From JAITWN01 sp964581365 (GTDB taxonomy: Bacteria; Pseudomonadota; Gammaproteobacteria; SZUA-140), in the NCBI GenBank assembly GCA_964581365.1, contig CAZOOF010000008.1:1-50142 (forward strand): DNA of 50,142 bases, read 5' to 3'. A model generated the notes under the pieces. It ran no database searches and was not told where the DNA came from. It saw nothing but the letters and a program-made list of their open reading frames with translations. Positions 18,367 through 25,388 of the stretch are shown piece after piece (the stretch's first letter is position 1; each line of letters begins with the position of its first letter). Both the position numbers and the translations under genes were made by a program.

Positions 18367-19674
18367 GGCGCTGCCTCCGCGCCTCTGGGTCATGGGCACA
18401 TAGTCGCGCTGTTTGTGGCCTGAATAGATCTGCCGCGGGCGGCCGATGCGCTGATCAGGCTCCCCGATCATCTCCATCCATTGAGCGACCCAGCCCACGG
18501 TACGGGCAATGGCGAACATCACCGTGAACATATTGCTCGGAATGCCCAGCGCCCGGTAGATGATTCCGGAATAGAAGTCCACGTTGGGATACAGCTGCCG
18601 CTCGATGAAGTATTCATCCTGCAGCGCGATCTCTTCCAGCCTCAGGGCAAGTTCAAAAAACGGATCATTGGCGTCACCGAACTTGCTCAGCACCTCGTGG
18701 CACATCTTGCGGATGATCTTGGCACGGGGATCGTAGTTCTTGTAGACGCGGTGACCAAATCCCATCAGCCGGAAGGGATCATTGCGATCCTTCGCCTTAT
18801 CGATATAGCGGGCGATATTGCCGACATGACCGATCTCCTCGAGCATGTGCAGCACCGCCTCGTTGGCGCCGCCGTGGGCAGGTCCCCACAGCGCAGTGAT
18901 TCCCGATGAGATGCAGGCGAACGGATTGGCACCAGAGCTTCCCGACAGGCGCACGGTGGCCGTGCTGGCATTCTGCTCATGATCCGCATGCAGAATGAAG
19001 ATCATATCGAGCGCGCGCTCCGCGATCGGATCGATCTCGAATTCCTCGCTCGGCAGCGAGAACATCATGTGCAGCAGATTGCCACAGTAGCTCAGGCTGT
19101 TCTTCGGATAGATGAAGGGCTCACCGATCGAGTACTTGTAGCAGCCAGCCGCGATCGTCGGCATCTTGGCGATCATGCGATGGGCCGCGAGTTCGCGGTG
19201 GGCCGGATCGTAGATATCGGTCGAATCGTGATAGAACGCCGACAGGGAGCCGACCACCCCGACCATGCTCGCCATCGGGTGGGCGTCATGATAGAAGCCC
19301 TGGTAGAAACTGCGCAGGCTCTCCTTGATCATGGTATGGCGGCTGATGGTGCGCTCGAAGCGAGTCAGGTCTTCGCGGTCCGGCAGCTCGCCGTATAGCA
19401 GCAGGTAGGCGACTTCCAGAAACGAGCTGTGCTCCGCCAACTGCTCGATGGGATAACCACGATAGAGCAGGACGCCTTCGTCACCATCGATGAAGGTGAT
19501 GCCGCTGCGACAGCTGGCAGTCGACTGGAATCCCGGATCGTAGGTCAGATAGCCGAACTCCCGGTACAGTCGCGTAATGTCGATTGCCGCGGGTCCGATC
19601 GACCCGTGGCGAACCGGCAGTTCGATTGACTTGCCTGTGGCATTGTCGGTGAGCGTCACGGTTTGATTCTTCAT
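18358..19674 (-). CDS. gltA: Citrate synthase
   Basis: 438 aa, the length of the hexameric type II enzyme of Gram-negatives. Condenses oxaloacetate and acetyl-CoA. Catalytic regions WGPAHGGANEAVL (His), MGFGHRVYKNYDPRA (His) and VDFYSGIIYRALGIP (Asp) are intact. AAGGAGG lies at good spacing before the ATG at 19674. It begins 31 bases after mdh, so malate dehydrogenase and citrate synthase are probably co-transcribed and supply and consume oxaloacetate together. This pair is not in the corresponding Pseudomonas locus. Confidence 0.98.
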   Translation of the reverse strand: MKNQTVTLTDNATGKSIELPVRHGSIGPAAIDITRLYREFGYLTYDPGFQSTASCRSGITFIDGDEGVLLYRGYPIEQLAEHSSFLEVAYLLLYGELPDREDLTRFERTISRHTMIKESLRSFYQGFYHDAHPMASMVGVVGSLSAFYHDSTDIYDPAHRELAAHRMIAKMPTIAAGCYKYSIGEPFIYPKNSLSYCGNLLHMMFSLPSEEFEIDPIAERALDMIFILHADHEQNASTATVRLSGSSGANPFACISSGITALWGPAHGGANEAVLHMLEEIGHVGNIARYIDKAKDRNDPFRLMGFGHRVYKNYDPRAKIIRKMCHEVLSKFGDANDPFFELALRLEEIALQDEYFIERQLYPNVDFYSGIIYRALGIPSNMFTVMFAIARTVGWVAQWMEMIGEPDQRIGRPRQIYSGHKQRDYVPMTQRRGGSASE

Positions 19675-19705
19675 TGACGTACCGCCTCCTTTGCTCCCTG
19701 TTCGT

Positions 19706-20626
19706 TCATAGGGTCGCCATGTCTTCGCGCAACTGGGCGACCGACGCCGCGAAGGCGCGCCGCTCGTCCTCGAGCAGCGGCAGTTCGATCACCCTTTCGG
19801 CGCCGGCTCTGCCGATCACCAGCGGCACACCGATGGCAATGTCCCGCTCACCATATTCTCCGTCCAGCACCCCGACGCATGGCAGGATACGCCGACGGTT
19901 ACTGCATACCGCATCGATCATCACTGCAATCGCCGCAGCTGGCGAATCATTGGCACTGCTGGTCTTTTTCAGAGCCAGGATTTCAGCTCCGCCGCCGCGG
20001 GTGCGTTGCACGATCGCCGCCATACGGTCAGCTGCGATGAAGTGATCGACCGGAATGCCGTTGATCGTGGTATAGCGCGGCATCGGCACCATTGCATCCC
20101 CGTGCCCGCCAAGTACCAGCGCCGTGATATCCCTGGTCGAGAACCCGGTCTCCAGCGCTATGAAGCTCGCCATGCGCGCCGCGTCGAGCACCCCTGACAG
20201 CCCGAAGACACGCCTGCGCTCCCAGCCGGTCTGTTTCCACGCCGCGTAGGTGAGCACATCGACCGGATTGGTCACCATGATCAGGATCGCGTCGGGGGCA
20301 TGGCGCATCACATCACCGACGACCTTGCGGGTTACCCGCAGGTTGGCGTCCAGCACATCGCTGCGCGACATTCCCGGCTTGCGCGGCAGCCCCGCCGTGA
20401 TGACCACGATATCCGAACCGCTCATGGCCGCCGGATCATCATCACCGGTAACCAGCGTGTCGAACCCGAACAGCTGCGCCGATTCCTGGATGTCCAGCGC
20501 AGTGCCCCGCGCCACTCCTTCGCGGATATCGGTAAGTACCACTTCGGCGAAACATTCCTGACGAGCCAGGATCTGCGCCGTGGACTCACCCACACGACCC
20601 GCGCCGACTATGGTGATCTTTTTCAT
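19706..20626 (-). CDS. mdh: Malate dehydrogenase (LDH-like type)
   Basis: 306 aa from the ATG at 20626 (MKKITIVGAGRVGE), preceded by AAGGAG. The open frame extends 20 codons upstream but without family similarity. The Rossmann motif GAGRVGESTA, the substrate-specificity loop AGLPRKPGMSRSD (Arg residues that bind the malate carboxylate), VTNPVDVLTY and the catalytic His in VLGGHGDAMVP are seen. It is of the 'lactate dehydrogenase-like' MDH subgroup and interconverts malate and oxaloacetate with NAD. First gene of an mdh-gltA pair. Confidence 0.95.
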   Translation of the reverse strand: MKKITIVGAGRVGESTAQILARQECFAEVVLTDIREGVARGTALDIQESAQLFGFDTLVTGDDDPAAMSGSDIVVITAGLPRKPGMSRSDVLDANLRVTRKVVGDVMRHAPDAILIMVTNPVDVLTYAAWKQTGWERRRVFGLSGVLDAARMASFIALETGFSTRDITALVLGGHGDAMVPMPRYTTINGIPVDHFIAADRMAAIVQRTRGGGAEILALKKTSSANDSPAAAIAVMIDAVCSNRRRILPCVGVLDGEYGERDIAIGVPLVIGRAGAERVIELPLLEDERRAFAASVAQLREDMATL

Positions 20627-20643
20627 GGCCGCTCCTTGCCTGA

Positions 20644-20659
20644 GTTCAGTTGACTGAAC
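20644..20659 (-). promoter_or_regulatory. Palindrome upstream of mdh
   Basis: GTTCAGT-TG-ACTGAAC is a 16-base near-perfect palindrome with 7-base arms, 18 bases before the mdh ATG. It could be an operator for a dimeric regulator or a short hairpin next to the ribosome-binding site. No promoter hexamers were convincing in the 107-base gap to the malic enzyme gene. Confidence 0.4.
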
Positions 20660-20733
20660 CGCGGCCGGCAGGCGCGCCATCGACAAGGCCGCCGGCGCGA
20701 CACACCGCCGGGCCGGACCAGGAACTTATTGAA

Positions 20734-22029
20734 TCATCCTTCCAGCGCCGTTGCACGCTCCGCACCGCCGGCATCGATGAGCCCGATTCGCGGATAAGAG
20801 GCGGGATAAGGACGCCGCGCTATGCCGGATTCGACTGCCGCCGCCGCCACCGCCGGCGGCACGCGATCGATCAGCCGCGGATCCAGCGGCTTGGGGATGA
20901 TGTACGAAGGTCCAAACTCCAGCTCTTCCAGACGATATGCCGCAAGCACTTCCTGGGGCACCGGCTCACGCGCAAGCGCCGCCAGCGCGCGCACGGCAGC
21001 GACCAGCATTTCGTTGTTGATGGTCGATGCGCGAACGTCCAGCGCGCCACGGAAGATGAACGGAAATCCGAGCACGTTGTTTACCTGATTCGGATAATCC
21101 GAGCGGCCGGTCGCCATGATGAGGTCGGAACGGGCGGCAAGTGCGACCGCCGGATCGATTTCCGGATCGGGATTGGAAAGCGCAAACACGATCGGCCGCG
21201 GAGCCATGCGCCCCACCTGCTCCGCACTGAGGATATTGGGGCCCGAGAGACCGATGAACACATCGGCGCGGGTGATGACCTCATCGAGCGTGCGCTCGTT
21301 GGTATGCGCCGCGAACTCACGCTTGTACTCGTTCAGATCCGCTCGCCCGTCATGAATGACACCGGAACGATCGAGCAGACGGATGTTCTCGCGGCGCGCG
21401 CCGAGCGCGACGAGCAGGCGCATCGAAGCGATACCGGCAGCGCCGGCGCCGACACAGACGATGCGCGCATCGGCTATGGTCTTGCCCTGCAGTTCGAGGG
21501 CGTTGAGCAGGCCGGCACCAGTGATCACCGCGGTCCCGTGCTGATCGTCGTGGAAGACCGGAATGTCGAGCCGCTCGCGCAGCGCCTTTTCGATTTCGAA
21601 GCAGCGCGGCGCGGTGATGTCCTCGAGATTGATCCCGCCGAAAGTCGGGGCGATATGGACGACCGTTTCGATGAAGGCTTCAGGCGTCGGCGCGTCGACC
21701 TCGATATCGAACACGTCGATGTCGGCAAAGCGCTTGAACAGCACCGCCTTGCCTTCCATCACCGGCTTACCCGCCAGCGCGCCGACCGCGCCCAGTCCGA
21801 GGACCGCGGTGCCATCGGTGATGACCGCAACCAGGTTGCCCTTGGCAGTGTAGCGATACGCTTCCTCGGGATCCCGGGCGATGGCTCGCACAGGCTCGGC
21901 GACGCCGGGCGTATAGGCGAGTCCGAGCTCGCGCTGCGTGGCGCAGGGCTTAGTGATCGCGATTCCGATCTTACCCGGCGTGGGTCCGGCGTGGTAATCC
22001 AGGGCGGCCTGCTTGTTGTCTGTGCTCAT
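20734..22029 (-). CDS. Malic enzyme (short form, no phosphotransacetylase domain)
   Basis: 431 aa from the ATG at 22029 (MSTDNKQAALDYHAGPTPGKI). Oxidatively decarboxylates malate to pyruvate, most likely with NADP. Visible motifs are LAYTPGVAEP, the metal/substrate segment FGGINLEDITAPRCFEIE, VFHDDQHGTA, the dinucleotide fold VCVGAGAAGIAS and FALSNPDPEI. It lacks the C-terminal phosphotransacetylase-like domain of E. coli MaeB. It starts 32 bases after the nuclease gene. The neighbourhood rpmE-nuclease-malic enzyme is shared with Pseudomonas; mdh and gltA downstream make a C4/TCA cluster. Confidence 0.95.
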   Translation of the reverse strand: MSTDNKQAALDYHAGPTPGKIGIAITKPCATQRELGLAYTPGVAEPVRAIARDPEEAYRYTAKGNLVAVITDGTAVLGLGAVGALAGKPVMEGKAVLFKRFADIDVFDIEVDAPTPEAFIETVVHIAPTFGGINLEDITAPRCFEIEKALRERLDIPVFHDDQHGTAVITGAGLLNALELQGKTIADARIVCVGAGAAGIASMRLLVALGARRENIRLLDRSGVIHDGRADLNEYKREFAAHTNERTLDEVITRADVFIGLSGPNILSAEQVGRMAPRPIVFALSNPDPEIDPAVALAARSDLIMATGRSDYPNQVNNVLGFPFIFRGALDVRASTINNEMLVAAVRALAALAREPVPQEVLAAYRLEELEFGPSYIIPKPLDPRLIDRVPPAVAAAAVESGIARRPYPASYPRIGLIDAGGAERATALEG

Positions 22030-22061
22030 CGCTCGTTGCCGAAAAGGTCCAAAAAAGACAG

Positions 22062-22985
22062 TCAATTATCCGGGATCGCACGGTGCTCTGCAAATGGACG
22101 GCCCGCGTGCGACGCGGTGCCAGCGCCGACCGGCGGGTCTCCCGCGAAGGCCGGCAGCAGTTCTATCGCCGCCGGATGACGCAAATTCATGATGCTGCCG
22201 GGCCTGCCGCCACGGCGGGGAGCCAGCCAGCCCCTGGCCTCGATTCGCTGTCCCGCGAGGCTCGAAAGCTGATAATCCCGAAAATTGAGCATATCGGTCT
22301 TGAGGATGCGCAGCGAAATATCACCTTCGAGATCGAGCCACCAGGAGCCGCGCGTTTCCGCCACCCGCTCCACACGCCCCTGAATCAGCCGGAAGCCGGA
22401 GCGGCCCGGTTCGAGCCGGCCGGTATCCACCGGCTCGTAATCGGGCAGAGCCCATAATCCGGCCTTGCGCGCGCGGGCGCGGCGCTCGGCATGAAGGTAG
22501 CATTCGGTCAGGCCGGTGTTGGGCGGGATCACGATGGCGACCGCATGCCCCTGTTCCAGCAGAATCTGTTGGACGTTGCGCCGGTCGCCCTGCACCAGAA
22601 AGAGATGCGCCAGCAGGCGCCCGTAGCGATCCTCGCGATCCGCTTCGAAGTCCAGATCGACCTCGCTGCCAGGAGGCAGCAAGCGTCCCAGAACCTCTCG
22701 GGCATGGCCAGCATGGGCCTCGGCAGGTGAGCTGCCGTCGCGGCGCGCGAGTTCGGGGGCGTTGATGCCGATGAGGCGGACCGCCCGTCCATCGCGCAGC
22801 CGCAGCGTATCGCCGTCATGCACCCGCTCGACGAGCGCCCGTTCGTCGATACCCGCGGGCCCGCAATCCGGCTCCGGCGCGCCGGCGGCAGCCATTCCAG
22901 CGCCGAGGACAAATAACAGCGCTGGGACCTGAACCCTGAAAAACGAAAAGGCGCGCCATTGGCGCGCCCTTCTGTGATCGTTCAT
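22062..22985 (-). CDS. Secreted thermonuclease-family protein with C-terminal extension
   Basis: 307 aa from the ATG at 22985. A basic N-terminus and hydrophobic stretch (VPALLFVLGAGMAAAGA) form a signal peptide. The staphylococcal-nuclease-type domain follows: VHDGDTLRLRDGRAVRLIGINAPE, DREDRYGRLLAHLF and the RKAGLWALP end, with the usual catalytic Asp, Arg and Glu. Residues about 185-290 form a second beta-rich, OB-like region (RLIQGRVERVAETRGSWWLDLEG). It is predicted to be an exported or periplasmic nuclease; substrate unknown. Its first codons overlap the rpmE terminator hairpin, which is unusual, so a later start cannot be fully excluded, though none retains a full signal peptide. Confidence 0.87.
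   Translation of the reverse strand: MNDHRRARQWRAFSFFRVQVPALLFVLGAGMAAAGAPEPDCGPAGIDERALVERVHDGDTLRLRDGRAVRLIGINAPELARRDGSSPAEAHAGHAREVLGRLLPPGSEVDLDFEADREDRYGRLLAHLFLVQGDRRNVQQILLEQGHAVAIVIPPNTGLTECYLHAERRARARKAGLWALPDYEPVDTGRLEPGRSGFRLIQGRVERVAETRGSWWLDLEGDISLRILKTDMLNFRDYQLSSLAGQRIEARGWLAPRRGGRPGSIMNLRHPAAIELLPAFAGDPPVGAGTASHAGRPFAEHRAIPDN
22937..22969 (-). terminator. Intrinsic terminator of rpmE inside the nuclease 5' coding region
   Basis: On the minus strand a GGCGCGCC...GGCGCGCC hairpin (22950-22968) is followed by a T-rich tract (CTTTTCGTTTTTC, 22949-22937). It lies about 40 bases after the rpmE stop. It also codes for the start of the nuclease signal peptide, so readthrough or a downstream promoter would be needed to express the nuclease from this side. 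Confidence 0.75.
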
Positions 22986-23010
22986 TCGCAAACCTATGCG
23001 GCGCGAAAGA

Positions 23011-23217
23011 TCACTTCCTCATGCCGTACTTCTGCCGGAACTTGTCGACGCGTCCCGCGGTGTCGACCAGCTTCTGCTTGCCCGTATAGAAAGGATGGCA
23101 CTGGGAGCACACATCGAGATGCAGATCCTTTGCCGCCGTCGACCGGGTCTTGAAGCTGCTGCCGCAACCGCAGGTGACGGTAATTTCGACGTAGTTGGGA
23201 TGTATGTCGGGCTTCAT
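23011..23217 (-). CDS. rpmE: 50S ribosomal protein L31 (zinc-binding form)
   Basis: 68 aa from the ATG at 23217 (MKPDIHPNYVEI), preceded by AGGAATTTCAG. Upstream in-frame sequence is not L31-like. Cys16, Cys18, Cys37 and Cys40 (TCGCGSS and VCSQCHPF) make the zinc site of the C+ paralogue. It bridges the ribosomal subunits in the 50S central protuberance. It has its own promoter, a leader hairpin and a terminator. Confidence 0.98.
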   Translation of the reverse strand: MKPDIHPNYVEITVTCGCGSSFKTRSTAAKDLHLDVCSQCHPFYTGKQKLVDTAGRVDKFRQKYGMRK

Positions 23218-23235
23218 CTGAAATTCCTCATGACT

Positions 23236-23298
23236 CCCGGCGGATACCGCCGGGCCGAAAGACCGGCTATTGTAGAGCAGAACAGGCGCGCCCCACAA
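23236..23298 (-). promoter_or_regulatory. rpmE promoter and leader hairpin
   Basis: On the minus strand TTGTGG (23298-23293), an 18-base spacer and TACAAT (23274-23269) form a plausible promoter. The leader of about 45 bases holds a perfect 8-bp hairpin CCCGGCGG-TAT-CCGCCGGG (23254-23236) just before the AGGA ribosome-binding site. Position and shape are those expected of an L31 autoregulatory leader. Confidence 0.6.
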
Positions 23299-23311
23299 GC
23301 GGGCAGACGCC

Positions 23312-24187
23312 TCAGTCCTGAAGGTTGACCGAAAGGGTCCGAGGCACGCCGCCGCGCTGGATCTCGACGGTGACCTCACTACGCCCCCGCAGGCTGCGCA
23401 AAACCCCCAGCGCCCGGGCGGGCGTATCCAGCGATACGCCGTTCACGGAGGTGACCACATCCCCCGGCATCAGCCCGACCCGGTTGAGCAATCCCGGATC
23501 GCGCCCGGGCTGCACCTCATAGCCCACGAAGCGCCCGCCTTCATTGCGCGGCGCCACCTGCACCACATCGGCGAGCTGGGCCGGGTTCTGCAGGGCGATG
23601 TCGCGATATTGACGCAGACTCAACTCGGGTTCCGGGACCTGGGGCTCGTCGACCGGCTGAGCCCGCTGCCCGGCCGGCGGCGGCCCTGCATCCAGACTCT
23701 CGCGCGGCAGACGCAGGGTTTCCCGTTGCCCGGAGCGCTCCAGGACCACCCGGTCGCTGTACACCTCACGGAGGACCGCGCCGCCAGGCAGGCGGGCATC
23801 TATCGCATAGAACGATTCAACGCCGTTCGGCGTGCCGATGATTGCACCGCCGTTCTCCCCCGCCACCACACCCCGCAGGGCCAGATTCAGCCGGGTTTCC
23901 GGCAGCGTTTCGACCGGTGCGGCGGCTGCTCCAGCGGCCGGCGCCTCGCCGAAAAGGTGCCAGCGGGCAAGATTCCAACTGCCGGCTGCCGGCTGCGACT
24001 GGGCGGCTCGTTGCGGCACCGGCGGCGCGATGCTGTCCCCCGGATCGAGCAGCCGCCAGGTCAGGCTGGCGAGCGTAATGGCCAGCAAGGCGAGAAGTAC
24101 CAGCCGGACGGCCAGAGCGAGCCGCTCCTGCGCTCGCTCGGCGAGCAGCAGATTGGCGGTTCGTTTCCAGTCGAGGGCGAGATTCAT
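23312..24187 (-). CDS. gspC: Type II secretion system inner-membrane protein GspC, isolated gene
   Basis: 291 aa. A cytoplasmic N-terminus and one transmembrane helix (about 26-46, VRLVLLALLAITLASLTW) are followed by a periplasmic homology region (WHLFGEAP ... ETRLNLALRGVVAGENGGAIIG) and a C-terminal PDZ-like domain (RDPGLLNRVGLMPGDVVTSVNGVSL). GspC connects the inner-membrane platform to the GspD secretin and recruits substrates. No other gsp gene is in the window, so the rest of the system, if present, must lie elsewhere. It has its own extended -10 promoter. Confidence 0.92.
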   Translation of the reverse strand: MNLALDWKRTANLLLAERAQERLALAVRLVLLALLAITLASLTWRLLDPGDSIAPPVPQRAAQSQPAAGSWNLARWHLFGEAPAAGAAAAPVETLPETRLNLALRGVVAGENGGAIIGTPNGVESFYAIDARLPGGAVLREVYSDRVVLERSGQRETLRLPRESLDAGPPPAGQRAQPVDEPQVPEPELSLRQYRDIALQNPAQLADVVQVAPRNEGGRFVGYEVQPGRDPGLLNRVGLMPGDVVTSVNGVSLDTPARALGVLRSLRGRSEVTVEIQRGGVPRTLSVNLQD

Positions 24188-24227
24188 GGGCAGGAGGCGT
24201 CAATGGACACGTTCGGATGCTCGCAAG

Positions 24228-24236
24228 ATTATATCA
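24228..24236 (-). promoter_or_regulatory. Extended -10 promoter of gspC
   Basis: TGATATAAT on the minus strand is a perfect extended -10 element. No -35 is visible 16-18 bases upstream, as is common for this class. Expected +1 is about 24221, giving a leader of about 34 bases before the gspC ATG. No Shine-Dalgarno precedes that ATG. Confidence 0.6.
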
Positions 24237-24264
24237 TGCGCTCCGCTGCGCCCTGCTGCCCCGG

Positions 24265-24603
24265 CTACCAGCGGAACAGCGTCCAGTTCGGAATGAGCAG
24301 ATCCTCGGTGAGCTCATTGCGGCGGGTTTCGAGGTTGCCGTCACCATCCGTGTCGACGAGATAATAAGGCACGCCGCGGCGAGGAATGACGCGGATCATG
24401 TACAGCCGCCCCTGGATGCGATACTCCTCGATGACATCGCCGCCGCGGGGAACGATGGTGATCTCCGGTTCTTCTTCGAGCAGTTCCGGGCCCGCTCCGG
24501 GAGCTGAATCCGGCGCCGGAGCGCTTGCCCAGGAAACCTGGACCGGGGTCGCGCTCAGAACGGCAACGGCCAACAGCGCACTGGAGAGTCGGATTGTCTG
24601 CAT
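24265..24603 (-). CDS. DUF2782-family small exported protein
   Basis: 112 aa from the ATG at 24603 with GAGGAAG upstream. It has a signal peptide (cleavage near VSWASA), an acidic linker and the conserved region PEITIVPRGGDVIEEYRIQGRLYMIRVIPRRGVPYYLVDTD, described here only as the DUF2782 family. Members sit beside polA in many gammaproteobacteria, as here. Function unknown. It starts 10 bases after the LOG-family gene stop, so the two are probably co-transcribed. Confidence 0.85.
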   Translation of the reverse strand: MQTIRLSSALLAVAVLSATPVQVSWASAPAPDSAPGAGPELLEEEPEITIVPRGGDVIEEYRIQGRLYMIRVIPRRGVPYYLVDTDGDGNLETRRNELTEDLLIPNWTLFRW

Positions 24604-24613
24604 GGCGGCTTCC

Positions 24614-25339
24614 TCAAAGATCGAGCAGTATTTCACGCTCTTCGGCCGAAGGCTCGAAGCCGCGGTGTTCATAGAAGGCGAAGATGCGGTCAACCACTTC
24701 CTGCGGCTCGTCAACCACCTCGAACAGCCCCAGATCGGTGTCGTCGATCGCGCCCTGTTCCTTCAGCGAGTGACGGAACCAGTCGACCAGACCGCGCCAG
24801 AAGTCGCTGCCCACCAGGATGATCGGGATTCGTCTTGTCCTCCCGGTCTGCACCAGGGTAAGGATTTCAGCCAGCTCATCCAGCGTGCCGTAGCCGCCCG
24901 GCAGAATCACATAAGCCGAAGCATACTTCACGAACATCACCTTGCGCGCAAAGAAATGACGGAAGGTGAGGGCGATGTCCTGATAGGGATTGGCCACCTG
25001 CTCGCGCGGGAGCTGTATGTTGAGGCCTACGGTGGGCGTCTTGCCGGCAAAGGCTCCTTTGTTCGCCGCCTCCATCAGCCCCGGCCCGCCTCCGGTCACA
25101 ACGCAGAACCCCGCCTCCGACAGCAGCCGCCCGATATCCTCGGTCAAACGGTACCAGGGACTGTCCACCGGCGTGCGCGCGGAGCCGAAGATGCTGACCG
25201 ATGGCCTGATGTGGGCCAGGCGCTCGAAACCTTCCACGAACTCGGCCATGATCTGGAAAATCTTCCATGATTCGCGCACCAGCATTTCGTCACTGGCATG
25301 TCTGCGGCCGCGCCGCGCCGTTTCGTGAGTTTCTTTCAT
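24614..25339 (-). CDS. LOG-family (TIGR00730-type) nucleotide-processing protein
   Basis: 241 aa from the ATG at 25339 (MKETHETARRGRR); an upstream in-frame start at 25390 would overlap the polA start. The Rossmann-like fold carries VVTGGGPGLMEAANKGA and the signature PGGYGTLDELAE. Relatives include cytokinin-type phosphoribohydrolases (LOG) and PpnN nucleosidases, so cleavage of a nucleotide monophosphate to base and ribose phosphate is the family expectation. The real substrate is not known. Divergent from polA and probably transcribed with the DUF2782 gene. Confidence 0.9.
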   Translation of the reverse strand: MKETHETARRGRRHASDEMLVRESWKIFQIMAEFVEGFERLAHIRPSVSIFGSARTPVDSPWYRLTEDIGRLLSEAGFCVVTGGGPGLMEAANKGAFAGKTPTVGLNIQLPREQVANPYQDIALTFRHFFARKVMFVKYASAYVILPGGYGTLDELAEILTLVQTGRTRRIPIILVGSDFWRGLVDWFRHSLKEQGAIDDTDLGLFEVVDEPQEVVDRIFAFYEHRGFEPSAEEREILLDL

Positions 25340-25378
25340 GCTTCCGGATCCCCTGCCCGCCCCGATCGGCAGTCCCAT

Positions 25379-25386
25379 AGTATAAT
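25379..25386. promoter_or_regulatory. Overlapping divergent -10 elements between polA and the LOG gene
   Basis: The plus strand carries TATAAT (25381-25386) for polA. The minus strand carries TATACT (25384-25379) for the LOG gene. They share four base pairs. Neither has a clear -35. The plus-strand +1 would be about 25393, leaving polA with almost no leader. Confidence 0.55.
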
Positions 25387-25388
25387 CC

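Noticed and set aside
20650..22179. 509-codon plus-strand frame opposite the malic enzyme gene
   Set aside because: Arg/His/Asp-rich sequence typical of an antisense shadow, opposite an intact enzyme.
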